The position numbers and the translations under genes were made by a program. Below the pieces are notes generated by a model. That model saw nothing but the letters and a program-made list of their open reading frames with translations. It had not been told where the DNA came from and searched no databases. Shown here piece by piece: positions 22,172 through 34,120 of a stretch of DNA of 64,000 nt. Within the stretch, counting starts at the first letter, position 1, and each line of letters opens with the position of its first letter. This DNA is from Ephemerocybe angulata (Eukaryota; Basidiomycota; Agaricomycetes; Agaricales; Psathyrellaceae): the NCBI GenBank assembly GCA_013368325.1, contig JAACJK010000220.1, forward strand, positions 1,240,001 through 1,304,000. The letters are read 5' to 3'.

Positions 22172-23749
22172 ATGTCGTTCACCACTATTTGTTCAACGAC
22201 GTCGACGCGGACGTTGTATGGCTCGCGCACAACGCTACAGCCCGGGGCGACGATGACCGTTACGGAGGTGGTGCCTGTCGCACCCTCTATACGAACTAGG
22301 CTGATCACGACTACTGAGTGCAACGCTACTGCTGGAGGAGGATGTGGGCCCGCAACGAGAACCGTGTTGCAGCCAATACCAGGTGCGTGTCACATTCGCC
22401 CGTACTAATGATCAATCACTCAAACAGGCCATCCTTCACAAGGCACTTCTACGACTCGGACTTCGACGACCGTGTTCAGGGGTACCCGGACAACCGTAGT
22501 ATCATTTCCCACCTCGACTATCTACGAATCCACATGTATACGGACGACGGTGACTGTTACCCAGGTATCCGTCGTCCCAACCTACTCAGCGACAAGCACG
22601 CTAATCACAACGAAGACGGACCCCATCGACAACTCCCCCACCACGACCACGACCACGGCTCTCGGGCCTCCCAAAGCGAAAGCCAACATCGGAGCGATCG
22701 TAGGAGGCCTCATCGGTGGATTCATGTTCCCCATCCTCGTCCTCCTCCTAATTCGATGGCTGTAAGTCCCTTCTCGCCCCTCTGAACCCAATATGAAAGC
22801 CTAAATTGCTCGTACGTTCCGATAACGCGATATCGTGACCTTCAGGAGACGGAAGCACCTTCTTCGAAGAAACTCTGGGCCTACGGATGACATGCGCTCG
22901 AACCACAGCGGCGGCAACCTCGCCTCGTCCTACCTCCAACGCCGCACATCCATGGCCGTCGGTGTAGGCCCCACCACCATCCCCCCTCTCCACCGAACAG
23001 TAACCATAAGCGAAAATGGCCACCCCTCGCACACAGGAGGCGCGGCAGCAGGAGGAGCAGCACTCGACCGCCGCCTCTCACGCGCAGGCTCGCGCACGAG
23101 CCGCACGTCGTACGACAGGCGTGGCGCGATCAGCCCCAGCCCCGTCAGCAGCAACTTTGACTATCCGGTGATGCCCCGCGACCGAGAAGCGGGCGGCAGC
23201 GTCTCGCGCAGGTCGTCTACGAGGCCCGCGAGCCCACCCGTGCCTCCTCCACCATCAGGAGGGGGACCCGCCGTACCCCCCGCCGCGGTGGTGCACCCGG
23301 ACTATGGGCAGCGTTCGCCCTCGCCGCCGCAGGGGTACGTGACGTCGTCGTCGCCGTACGACCACAACCTCCAGCCGTACCGGCGCGCTGTGAGCCCCGT
23401 CAGCCTGTCCGACCACCCGTACGCGTACTCCTCGCCTGTGCCCACGGGAGAGCGGAATGGGATTGGCGGTGGCGGTGGCGGGGCGGCGAGCGGGAGTCCG
23501 GAGATGGTGACGATGTTCATGTCGTCGGGCCCGTCGAACCATGGGCATGGGACTGTGTTGCCGAGCGTGGAGGAGCTGGAGTATGATCTTGAGCTTGAGG
23601 CTCGCGAGCAGGGCGAGATGAACGCGAGTGCTTCGCAGGTAACTGTGACGCCTGAGATCGAGCGCGGTTCTTTGGGTGCTGGGCGTGATTTGGAGGAGGG
23701 AGGTGCTTCGACGAGTTCGGTTGGTTTGCCGGATACACGGACACTGTAG
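22172..23749 (+). CDS. Ser/Thr-rich single-pass membrane protein, 482 aa, paralogue of 18509
   Basis: Three exons, 22172-22382, 22428-22761 and 22846-23749, give 482 aa. The design is that of its upstream neighbour: a Thr/Ser-rich N-terminal region with a few Cys, one Gly-rich helix (IGAIVGGLIGGFMFPILVLL), a basic stop-transfer (RWLRRKHLLRR) and a long low-complexity tail rich in Pro, Ser, Gly and Arg. Both genes end exon 1 after ATACCAG (Ile-Pro-Gly, phase 1), and both end exon 2 within the residues closing the helix (phase 2). No cleavable signal peptide is seen. Function is inferred only as a cell-surface or wall-associated protein. Confidence 0.8.
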
Positions 23750-24391
23750 GCGCCGTAGAGTTTTTGCATGGGACTTTTCATACGACAATGGTTCTCAGTT
23801 CAACAGATTATAGGCTATTCAGGGTTTCTGCTTAATTCACTGTTACTCCTTTCCTAGTTACTTCTTCTCGTTGCATTCTCCAGGATACTCATTTTACTAC
23901 CCCTTCGACTTCCCTCCATGACGTTTGCTTGCCTTTGGCTTTTTATTGCTATTTAATTCTCACTCCGACATACTTTAGAGACCTTCTGCTTCAAGTTCCT
24001 CGGACATGCCATTGCACATATTTACTCCACCTATCTACGCCTCGTTCGTTGACATCTGACTCTTACTTCTACTTATCCGTCCCAGACCCTTCCTCTGACA
24101 CTCACTAGCTAGCCCACTTCATCCCATCTTATCACCTCCCCATTCTCAGCGATACCTACCGCATGCGATACCCGTAGATCTATACCCTCACTCATACCGC
24201 GCACCACAATACCGGTTCACTCCTGCTGTCCATCTCATTCATACATTGATCACTTCTTCTATTTGTACATACATGTCTGCCTAACAAGGACAACGAGATG
24301 CCAGCAATGGTCCCTTCTACAGTCTACAATTATTTGGTGGTCCTGCTGCCCGGTAGGCTAAGGTATTCCACCGTTTGCACCCTTGCGCTTC
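23750..24391. other. intergenic region between convergent genes
   Basis: Pyrimidine-rich DNA between the stop of the 482-aa gene and the stop of the leftward F-box/WD40 gene. It should hold both 3' untranslated regions. No gene or repeat is recognised. Confidence 0.5.
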
Positions 24392-26887
24392 CTACGCAAG
24401 CTTCAAAAAGCTCGTATCAATCCCATGACCAAAGTCCCAAATGCAAATCGTCTACAGATGACAGACAGACACATTAGCGTCCCAAAGACAGCAAGAAAAG
24501 AACTAACCCAACGCACCTGATCCTCCCCACAACTCACAATCTTCGTACAATCCGCAGCAATGCAGAATATCCTCCCCGTATGCCCCCCAGTCAAGTCCGC
24601 AACCAAAGCCCCACTCTTCCTGTCCCACACCTTGATACTGACATCATAACTCCCACTAATCACAAAATCCTCGCCCAACAAAACCGAGCGCACAAGCCCA
24701 CTATGCATCGGGGTCCTCAGAGCTCCATTTCCCCCTCCACCCACACCAGGCTCGTCAAACCCGCCCTGGTCGTACCCCCCTACTCCCATATTCAACGCAG
24801 AGTCCGACTGATAAAAAGCAGCAGCGCCATTCCCCGCCGAACCATGCCTCGTCCCAAGCGACGTCGACCTCCTCACCGCCTCGGGCGCCCCAATGCCAAA
24901 GTGCCCTACCCTTGCGCTGGAGCTCGAGCACTGGCCGCAGCTAGGACATGCGGGACCGGCGCTATCTGCGCTTGTCGGCGAGGCAGGAGGGAACGGGAGC
25001 GGGGCCAGGCCGCGGCCGTTCGGACCCAGGGCGCTCCCAGATGCGGTGGGGTGCTCCGAGGAGGTGGACCAACCTTGCAGTGTCGTGACGTCGAAGAGGC
25101 GGATGTGTTTGTCGGAGGAGCCGGAAACGACGATGGGGGGCTTAAAATCGATCGAGGCGATCCTAAGGGAAAGGAGAGGAAGGGGGGTGAGTAAGGATCG
25201 AGCAGAGTTAGATTGCATTGAGGGGCGCTTACCCTCGTGTGTGGTGGTTATCGAAGGTTCGGAGGAGCTTGCCTGTCTTGGCGTCCCAGAGACGGATGGA
25301 GCGGTCGCCAGAGCCGGTGAAGATGTATGAGCCTGAGAGGGAGACGGTGTTCACCGCGGCCCTGTGCTCGTCCAGAACGAATAGAGGCTGCAGGGAAGGA
25401 AACTCGTAGACACGAACGGTCCTATCTAGATGTCACATAAGCGCTGGCTTTCACTTAGCGCTCAAATGAGCTCACCTTTTGAGCACGACACGAGATACTC
25501 CTCGTTGAACCGTACGCAGAGGACGCTATCCTCATGGTCCGCGATCACCTTTACCAGCTTGTTGGTGCGAAGATCCCAGAGTGCGACCTGCCTGTCGCTC
25601 CCCGCGCTCGCCAGGTAACCGTCGCTTGCGCAGATGCTAAGCACCGAGCTCGCATGGACACCCCCAATTACACGCTCCACGGCCCGAGTAGTAAGGTTCC
25701 ATTCCCTCACGGTTCGGTCGCGCGAGCCCGTGAAGAGAACCTGCCGGCCTGTCTCGGGGTACGTGTAGAGCTGCAGGCAGTAGATCGTGGATGTGTGCCC
25801 GCCATTGTTGAGCGACCCTTTCGTCTGCAGCGGCGAGAGGCGGTACGACGGCGTCAAGAACCTGTTCCGAAGGCGGACGTGTGTCTGGTGCAGCAGCTTG
25901 TAGTCCGGTTTCCGTCTAAAGTCCGCGATCGAATTGAATATCGAAGGCGCGGAGTGCCTCGAGCGCGCCAGGGCCCGGGCGCGCGTATAGAGCACGCTGG
26001 CATGGCTCCCTCCACCGCTGCTGCCACTCCCCGCCGACCGCAGCCCCACCAACTCTGCATGCATCATCGCCAGCTCCGCCTTGGCTTCCTCCAAGCCCCC
26101 GCCGTCGTCGTAGTCTTCGTCCGAATCGCCGATGCCCTCGTCGTCGGAGTCGTCCCACTCGCGGGGGCGGTTGTGCGCCTGGGCATGCGATCGGGAGGGC
26201 GGTTGGCGCCAGGCCCAGCCGTGCGCGGCGCAGAGCTTCTTCCAGACGGTCTGGTCGTTCGCGAGGCGCTGCCAGCGCTTGTTGAGGAGGGAGCAGGAGA
26301 GGAGGGTTTGGTAGGGCAAGTAACTGAATACTTGCAGCGCGACTTCCGTGGGGAGGCACTGATATGGGTGTCTTAGACGTTCTGTTAGAGTGCTCCGGAA
26401 GAGGGTGGACTCACCCCGACGATGTCGAATTGAAGTAAAGGAGTTATTTGCTGTTGAAGGACAGCCAGACGAGACCTCGGCAACGACGCCAGGAGCTTCA
26501 GCGCGAGTTCTGGTATGTATATCGTTAGGATTGCACCCTGGGATAGCCCGGTGCACTCGCACCTTCTCTATCCTGAATCGACAAGTCTTTCTCCATTGCT
26601 CCGGGCGGTGGTGGTAGTGGTCTGGGTTTAGGGGCGATTTCAAGAATATCGGCCCTTTCAAGGTCGGCTTCAGTCCATATTTGTGGGTTGGCAGTGGATA
26701 CTGGTAGAAATGGCAACCAGCTCGGACTCGGATACGCCCACCACACGTGGATGATCGCCCTGCATAAAGAACCTTTGACGGGTGTTGCGAAAGCCCGTTT
26801 GTCGAGAGACTGCAGAGGCTTCTCAGCCTGTGAGCGTGCAGAAATAGAGAGATGGGCCTTTCTGACAGAGACTTGATCATCAGAAAC
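24392..26887 (-). CDS. F-box/WD40 protein, SCF ubiquitin-ligase substrate receptor (start unresolved)
   Basis: Exons 26887-26563 (5' limit tentative), 26509-26415, 26358-25476, 25425-25233, 25162-24517 and 24451-24392 are all in phase and give about 733 codons. An F-box (CLPTEVALQVFSYLPYQTLL, about residues 141-187) follows a helical stretch (LALKLLASLPRSRLAVL) like that before the F-box of Met30/Pof1/Fbxw-type proteins. Seven WD repeats follow, with strands such as FTGSRDRTVREWNL, SAGSDRQVALWDL, TGSGDRSIRLWDA and ISGSYDVSIKVWD. The last repeat closes only through the tiny 20-codon exon at 24451. About 60 low-complexity residues are inserted between repeats 5 and 6. No in-frame ATG lies between 26887 and the TGA at 26905, so a first exon is missing from the model. 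A MITE starts 37 bp upstream. Confidence 0.85.
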
Positions 26888-26915
26888 CTGATTGGCAACC
26901 GCTCAGTGCCCAATC

Positions 26916-26923
26916 GTATGGCT
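26916..26923. repeat. left target-site duplication, GTATGGCT
   Basis: Identical to 27617-27624 on the other side of the MITE. Confidence 0.85.
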
Positions 26924-27616
26924 CAGGGGGCTCCCACCACTGCAATCCGTGACACGATCAGGTCCAAAATCAAGGCCAGGTGGTGCACGGGGTCCTTCTC
27001 CAAATTAGGAAATTTGCTGACAGTGCACCTCAGACCGTGCCAAACTCTTGTGCAGGTAGACCCTTTGTTGAGAGATGTACAAGAGTAAGAACTGCACAGA
27101 AAGGTCATTTCATACACTATAAATGATTTACATGTAAAATATTTGCCCCCTCTCAGCAATAATGAGAAGAAATGCGTGAGATAGCCTCGTACATTGGATC
27201 GACATGCTTTACAGTCATCTAAGGTAGTATCCGCCTAGCAAAGGGTCAAATATCCGTGAAATTGGGTCTCCCTATCACTTTGAAGTATTATCTTCTCGGC
27301 AACCGAGCCGATATGGGCTGGAGCTTGAAGGAATATGTTTGGAACAGGTATGAGCAGTAGCTGGGGCTTTGAGGGCGATATGAAAGCCCAGAACTATATA
27401 TTTTCCTCCAGAGAGGCGCCCAAAAACTTACAGAGACAGTCCACAGTTGAATAGGATACGTACGCAAAGTCACAGTATGCACTTGCTCTGGTTTTCGCTG
27501 ACCTTCGCTTGCTTGCGCCAGGGGTTTCTCCTATTTTGGAAGGAGGACCCCGTGCACCACCTGGCCTTGATTTTGGACCTGATCGTGTCACGGATTGCAG
27601 TGGTGGGAGCCCCCTG
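26924..27616. mobile_element. non-autonomous hAT-like MITE, 693 bp
   Basis: The ends are perfect inverted repeats of 73 bp: 26924-26996 is the exact reverse complement of 27544-27616. Weaker similarity extends about 20 bp further inward. Both sides carry the 8-bp direct repeat GTATGGCT (26916-26923 and 27617-27624), a target-site duplication. The termini CAGGGG...CCCCTG and the 8-bp duplication fit the hAT superfamily. No transposase frame is present in the 547-bp core, so it must be moved in trans. The identical arms and intact duplication imply a young insertion. It lies at the upstream edge of the F-box/WD40 gene. Confidence 0.9.
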
Positions 27617-27624
27617 GTATGGCT
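27617..27624. repeat. right target-site duplication, GTATGGCT
   Basis: Identical to 26916-26923; directly follows the right inverted repeat. Confidence 0.85.
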
Positions 27625-28454
27625 TTATGAACGGGTCTAGAGTTTTCGTAGAGAGGTCTATGCATGAGTATGAGCATATTTCGTTACACCTGTCTATCAT
27701 GGGGGCGGGGTACGGTACGGTGAAGTTCCGGGAGAGGCGCTCTTACAATAGACCTGAAATTCAAATCAATATGATAGATTGAGAATTTGACGTATCGTCA
27801 AGCAACAGTGGGTCCATAAAGTACTACGATTTGAGGTATGAGGCTATGAGAGCCGTTGCGGTGGTGGAATGGAAGTCAGATCGCAAGCTCGAAGGCCTGT
27901 AAGAAACGAGAAGTACAAGGCACAGAGCTTATAATTCACAAGACCCGATGCCCACGTCGGTCAACGTCAGTGATAGCTAGGGTTACACGCTGTGCAAAGT
28001 CGTCGTTGTTGTACTCGTCGATGGAAGCCAAAGTCTGCGGCGACGGTTGCCCCAAGGCTCGTCTCGGCCCTTATTGTTGTAGGCCATCACGTGACCCGCT
28101 GAACAATGGCGGGATCATCGTGCGAAGCGCCCGTATTGTTCTTGTCCTCTTACAACAATGCAGGCGACGAAAGCGCATTGTGCGAATCCCCGCATTACCG
28201 AAGCACCCGTTTGGTATAATAAAAGGATGGCCTCCAGCCTGGTTTTCTCCTATTCTCAACACCCAGTGTGACTCTCACATTTCTACGAGCTTTTTCCTGC
28301 TCGTTCCCGTTTTCTCTTTCCTTTCCTTCTCCTTCCTTTCTAGTGCTGGGTCACTACACGTATCCTAGAGAACGTCCATTCATTAACATTATCTGACGCC
28401 CCCGCACACACATTATCATCTCTATTCATTTTCATCGCACTTTCAACAAGCATC
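27625..28454. promoter_or_regulatory. divergent upstream region, 830 bp
   Basis: It separates the MITE and F-box/WD40 5' side from the rightward 4-TM gene. It includes TATAATAAA at 28215-28223 and a pyrimidine-rich leader at 28250-28450. The missing first exon of the leftward gene may also lie here, but I could not place it in phase. Confidence 0.4.
28215..28223 (+). promoter_or_regulatory. TATA-like box
   Basis: TATAATAAA followed by AGG, about 230 bp before the ATG at 28455. It is followed by a CT-rich leader as expected for a strongly expressed fungal gene. Confidence 0.4.
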
Positions 28455-29519
28455 ATGGCCCCCAACACCCGAACCAGTAAGTCTTGCTTCTGCTTGTACA
28501 CCGATGAGCCAGATACTAACCCATACCAGTGTTCTTCTTTGGCTTGAATGCCGTCCGAGTGCTGAGCATCGTCTCACTCATTCTCGTGTTTGCAAGCTCC
28601 ATCCTGGTCATGGTCACCAACATCAAGGCAGTCAACGCTTTCCAGGCAAACAAGATTAACAACACGACCGAGAGCGATATGGTTGACTGCGACTACATTG
28701 AGGGAAGCACCGTGCCCAACCAGGCTGCAGGTGTCTTCTGGGCTGTCGTCGCCAGTCTTCTCATCATCTTCCAGTCGATTGTCTTGCTTCGTGAGTCCAC
28801 TCTACCTTCGCGTTGATGAGATCCAGTCTGACAAGCTTCCAGTCTCCGAGTGCAGCTGGCCCATGGCGTTCTTTGACAAGTTCTTCCCTGTCCTCGGCAC
28901 CAAGTTCGGTCTCGGTGCCCTCGGTATCTTCCAATGCTTGTACGTCGCCTCACCCTCAGTATTATCTTAAGCCTCTCATGCTAACCCTACCTGTAGGATC
29001 GCGACCCAAATCCTCTCCCACCACGTCGACGACTTCACCCTCGTCTCCGCATTCTTCCTCTTCGCCCTGGGCTGCGTCAACATGCTCCTCGGGCTCATCT
29101 TCCGCGCCGCCGCCAAGCAGAAGCGCTCGATCCGCGGCTGGCGCGAGCAGGGCAAGGACGTCCTTCCCACCACCTCGAAGGAAGTTTCCGGCTTCCACCC
29201 CCGTCCCTTCCACACCCGCGGCTCCATTGAGAAGATCGGGTTCCCCGTGCCCCAGGACCGCGACGACGCCAGCATCAGGAGCACAGAGAAGGCCCCCGCC
29301 TACTCCTGGCCGATGCCCACAGCGCGCTCTGGCGGACTGGGAGAGATCGCAAACCCCCAGATCCCGCAGGAGTCGAGGCCGAGGTTCGCCCCCACGTTGC
29401 TCGGAGCGTCAGTGACCCGGAGCAACACCACTGCCTCGACAGAGTCCACGGCGACCATCGAGTCGTTTGGACACGACGGGGAGGATGAGCGCCGTGCCCC
29501 ATCCCCGAGACGTTTCTAG
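28455..29519 (+). CDS. four-TM protein, basidiomycete DUF7598-like, 300 aa
   Basis: Four exons, 28455-28476, 28530-28790, 28843-28939 and 28997-29519, give 300 aa. The first exon has only 22 nt (MAPNTRT plus one base) and the start Met-Phe-Phe seen downstream is created by splicing. Hydrophobic segments lie at about residues 11-33 (VRVLSIVSLILVFASSILVM), 69-92, 110-128 and 138-160, followed by a 140-residue cytoplasmic Pro/Ser/Thr tail. Layout and the FFFGLNAVRVLS start recall a membrane family widespread in Agaricomycetes, which I associate with DUF7598. That name is from memory and should be checked. Function unknown. Confidence 0.75.
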
Positions 29520-30122
29520 AGTTGCTGTTGAGATGCTTCGGCGCCCAATGTTTAATGACTCGGATGCAGATGAGCGCTTGGCGGTAATCGATTTACACCT
29601 CGCTGCTATGACGCGCGGACGGATACTTGCTAGTTCATGACCCTCACGTTCGCACAAACTTCATGGACCTTCGTACTTTAGAGCATACTAATTCTGCACA
29701 ACCATGTATGTATCTCTAGAGAGCACACCGGCGGGACCCATTGTAATATACCCCGCATTTCCCAACGATCTTGGTCGCGACTAAACATAGCGTCCTGCGC
29801 TGCCATGAAGCAGTGTCAGAAGCCACTGAGGGTGCTGCACCGCATCGGAAGTCAGGATGGGAAAACTGGAGTCATTCTCGGGCGCTCAGCGCGTGTCAGA
29901 ATGAGTGCTGTGATTTATTGGAAGCTGTACCCCAGCCATCAGCGCCCCTAGATTTAGCTCGCATTCGACTCGTGTCGCCCAGGCGTTTGTTTCTTTTACC
30001 TTTCCGCCATCTATCGGCGCTCTCCCCTATCCCTCCTTCATCCCATACCACATACACCTTTCTTCCTGCTAACTAGCGCTCAAGCCAAAGTGGTCTAACC
30101 GTTTACGACATACACTCCAGCG
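29520..30122. other. intergenic region, about 600 bp
   Basis: 3' untranslated sequence of the 4-TM gene, with a GGCGCCCA motif at 29540, and the leader of the next gene (pyrimidine rich at 29990-30070). Nothing else is recognised. Confidence 0.45.
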
Positions 30123-33100
30123 ATGGCGGACGTGCAAGTAGCGCTGCCCATTCCGATCCCCACACCGAGCCCACCCAGCCTGGAGCCCGATATTGACGCC
30201 AGGAATGATGTGATATTCGTCGAGCCTACCGTCCAGGAAGCCTCCCAGTCGCCGATTACCGTCGTTCCTCCACCAGTCGAGCCCGACAATGCAGTGAGAA
30301 CGGTCGCCGAGCGGCCTTCAGCAACACCCTCCGACGAGTCAGCAGTGCCCGAGCAGGGTACGGACGATGCACCTCCAGCACCCGAGGACCTACCCCGCGA
30401 TCAAGAGCCCGTCGTCGTCATTGAGGAGGATGCGACAGGGGCACAATTAGCCGAGGCGACGACGGCGTCCGATGACAACACTGCAACAACGACAACTGAA
30501 GCTCCCCCAGGTCGGTGCGAGCCTTTGCGAGACCCGTGTAAAGACTGACTCAGACTCCACCGCAGACGCTGTAACCACTGAAACCACTGAAACATTAGGG
30601 GAATGGGGTCATGATGGAGTTTGGACTCCACTTTGGGCTCCTGACAGTACGCGCAATGTCTAGCTTCCGTGTATCTGCAGTACTAACACATACTAGCAAC
30701 TGGCGCAACAGACTGGGACCCGCCCGCGCGCGTGGAACATGTAGACATGGACCTGCCGTTCTCTGCAGAGGAAGACATCGACGTTGGTTCACCATTCACC
30801 GGCTTGTACGTGATGTACGAACCCGCCCCCCTCATGCTGTTCCCTTTCGACGGCATGGAAGACAGCGAGCTGCAAAACGTGATTAAGGGCAACTTCGCTT
30901 CGTTCTTCCAGCAAAGATGCGGGCACGAGTTCTATCGTATGTCTTTCCTCCAAACTCGCACTTCCGCCAGTGGCGTTCGTTCGTTCTAACAATTTGAATG
31001 ACCTTCCCTACAGGCAACTATGTCCGGGGCAACACAATCCGCAAACTCCGCACAGCGCCCGACACCATCCGCAAATTGGCCTGCAACCTCAACGGGATCT
31101 TCGAGCTGCCCACGGAGCTGCTCTATGACGTCCTCGAGCTCGCGCACCCCATCGACCTGCTCCACCTCTCGCGATCCAACAAGGCGTTCCGCAAACTCAT
31201 CCTCAGCAAGCGCTCCGAGCATGTGTGGAAGAGCGCGTACGACAACTATTCCGAGCTGCACCCGCCCCCAGACCAGGTCTCGCCCCCGAAGTGGACTGCG
31301 ATGATGTTTGACGATGCGCGATGCGATGTGAGTCGACCGTTGGACTTGAGTGGCGGTTCCGAGCTGACTGGCTGACTGATTGGCGCTGGTAGTTCTGTGG
31401 CAACCCCGGCGCGCTCTTGGACTTTGCGATGGAGGAGCACTACTGCGACAGCTGCATCCCGAAGTATCTTGTGGAGCAGCACGATATGCACTCGTACATC
31501 ACGGAGAACTATCCACCGCGGATTCTGGACTACCTCTACCAACTCCTCCCCGCAACTTACAGGCAAGGTATGCACGAACCCTGTGCTCACCCATGTATGC
31601 GTACTCACGGCGTGATTAGCTGGTGGGAAGTACCAGACGTACTACGAATCCGAGAATAATGCGAAGTATAGGAAGAAGGAGGTCATGGCTATGATTGAGA
31701 CGCTCCAGACGTGGTACATGACGATAGACGAGGGCATGATTCCCGATGCTGGGGAGAAGTTCAAGCTGTGGCGGAAGGCCCTGGCGAAGAAGATTATGGG
31801 TATCAATGAAGTATGTGTTCACCTCCGTTCCTTTGGCTTACGGTGCTCATGGAACTGCGACACAGTATGCGCAATATTTCAACAACTGGGCAACGACGTT
31901 CTATTATAACCTTTGCACGGAGATCTCACAGGCGCAGAGGGAGCTTGCGGACGCGTGAGTGGTCCTGTTGCGAAAAAAGCTGGCGCGTTTATTGACCCTT
32001 GGTTTATAGATGCATGAAGAAATTTATCAAGTTTGGTTTCGACGAGCGCGACACAGATGCTGCATCCTCCGACGTATACTACTACTTCCGCAGCGTCGAG
32101 ATCTCGCGAATGACTCCCAAACGTGCGCTGCCTTCTCTAATGCGCATCACTATGCCTACTGACACTTTCCCCCATAGTTCTGGAGAAGCACAAAGCGGAG
32201 CTCATCACCAAAATCGAAGGCCACAAGCGCGAGCGGATGAAGCGCGAGAGGCGGACTGTCGTCGACCAATTCTACTTGGACTACAAGCGCACACTGAAGC
32301 CGGAGGAGTGGGCCTTCCTCCCACCATCAGACGTCGTTGCCTACGACGACCACTTCTCCGAATTCATCAACCAGGATACTCTCGACAAGGGCGAGGACCT
32401 CAAGCTCGAGCCCGCAAAGGAGCGGCTGCCCACACTTATCTCGGACTGGCTGTTCAACCGGCAGAAGGAGCTGTACGAGAACCTGCCGGGGGTGACGATG
32501 CCGCCAGAGGAGGTCGAGTTCACTGAGGCGGAGTTGGAGGGACTGTCGCAGGAGGAGATCGAGAAAAAGACGGAGGAGGTGCGGAAGGACAAGAAGGTCG
32601 CGCTCAAGGTCGCGATGGACGAGCGCATGAAGCGCGCGACGGCCGTCTTCAGCTGCACGTCGTGCAAGGCGGGCCGACACTCTGGCTTGGCGGTGATCGG
32701 GTGGGACTCGGCGTGCGTGCATATGTGCGGGAGCTACTCGCATTACTTCCATATGGGGTGGGAGTTCTGCAGTGTTGGGTATGCGGCGGCTGCGTCGTTG
32801 GTGAGGCAGCTGGGTCTGGATCCTGATACGGCGACGCCGGAGGAGGTGGATGCTTTGGATGCGAGGTTTTTCTGTGGGAACTGCCCTGTGAAGACGCATA
32901 AGAAGGTGCAGGGGAGGAAGGCGTATACTTGGAGGGAATGCGTGAGTTTCAATGCTTCGTGTTTGGTTGTAAGGGTATCTGACGGGGGTTTTAGGTGATG
33001 CATGCGGTCGAGAAAGAGGAGGACCATACTCATGCCATTCCTGCTTGGATGCTTATGTCGAAAGAGGCCACCTCCTTCGTTCGGGCGCACGAAATCCCCT

Positions 33101-33581
33101 ACCCATGCCCGCAGAGATTGAATTGGTCATGCAATCACTGCTCTGAGCATGTTGAGGCAGGTCTGGCTCTGAAGGCAGCCAAGGCTCATGTGAAAGAGGC
33201 GTAAGGATCCTCCATTACTCCATTCATTAGGTGCCGTTGCTTACATTTCCCTGGCGATCTAGTCACAGCATTGAGAACCCGGTAGTAGATGTCGACGTTA
33301 TCTACATGAAGAATAGGTACGAGAGAAAGCACTACGGCAGACGGCGACCCATCTTCCACTACGGTATCGAGCCGACGTGCAATCTGCATTGCAAACTGTG
33401 TCGGGAAGGCAAGGTGCAGCGGATGTGGACGATCCAGGCGCTCGTACCCCATTTGTTCCATATGTCAGTACTCTTCCCTTGTTGTCGTAGTTTCAGTATG
33501 CTGACGGGGCGCTCTAGGCACGGTATCTCGATGCCGCAGTCCAAGAGGGACTACACGAAAATAGAGATCATGGCCACGTGA
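30123..33581 (+). CDS. F-box protein with several zinc-binding motifs, 941 aa
   Basis: Twelve exons (30123-30510, 30566-30646, 30697-30936, 31014-31327, 31393-31567, 31620-31810, 31866-31954, 32010-32122, 32178-32941, 32995-33200, 33263-33463, 33518-33581) keep phase and give 941 aa. Residues 1-200 are acidic and Pro/Thr rich. An F-box (IFELPTELLYDVLELA) lies at about 264-310. Cys pairs follow (C340-x2-C343 and YCDSC), then a long charged helical region, further pairs (SCTSCK, FFCGNC) and a C2H2-like finger (C831, C834, H850, H855). A last pair, CNLHCKLC, is near the C-terminus. The F-box predicts an SCF subunit; the zinc motifs suggest a DNA- or protein-binding substrate module. The combination is unfamiliar to me outside basidiomycetes. 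Confidence 0.85.
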
Positions 33582-34120
33582 ATGGTCTCCTTCATCTCAC
33601 CGACCCGACCCAACCCGACAGAACTACCTGTGCTCATGACACACCTTTACCCCCTCTATAACTTGACGATACCCCTGCATAGAATAATCGACATCTTACA
33701 CACTTATATCCCTGATATACCTGCGTGCCCGCAACGAATGGTAGCTTTAGCATATGACTTCAATTCTTCTCTCCTTGGACGACATTTCTTTCTTTTTATC
33801 TCAAGTGTACTTGTAGCTTCGTGGCTTGTGCCCTTTCATGATCCCCTTCCAATACATACTGATTCGACTACCAGGGCGACGATGGAAAGGGGTTGTACCG
33901 GTCTGGGCCTGGGCGCTTAACGACTCGCTTAACTGAAACCCAGTATGCACCCTTTTCCCACGAGCTGCAAGAGCCTAGAACCGCGGAGGAACCTCGTTCT
34001 CTTCATTCCGCTTCCGAAACACCTGTTTTTCACCTTCATCTTGAACACGCGCAGTACTTACCAATGTGAGTATCCTTCCCTCCCTTCTTGACACCCTCCG
34101 CCCTTTGACTCTAGACAGAT
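33582..34120. other. intergenic region with a 5'-UTR intron
   Basis: It holds the 3' end of the zinc-finger gene and the leader of the next F-box gene. A probable leader intron runs from GTGAGT at 34066 to CAG at 34118, two bases before the ATG at 34121. Confidence 0.5.

Noticed and set aside
25534..26376. 280-codon frame on the plus strand
   Set aside because: Antisense to the long F-box/WD40 exon; Arg/Val/Ala composition and lack of motifs mark it as a GC-rich shadow.
32327..32899. 190-codon frame on the minus strand
   Set aside because: Antisense to the largest exon of the zinc-finger F-box gene; no motif or splice support.
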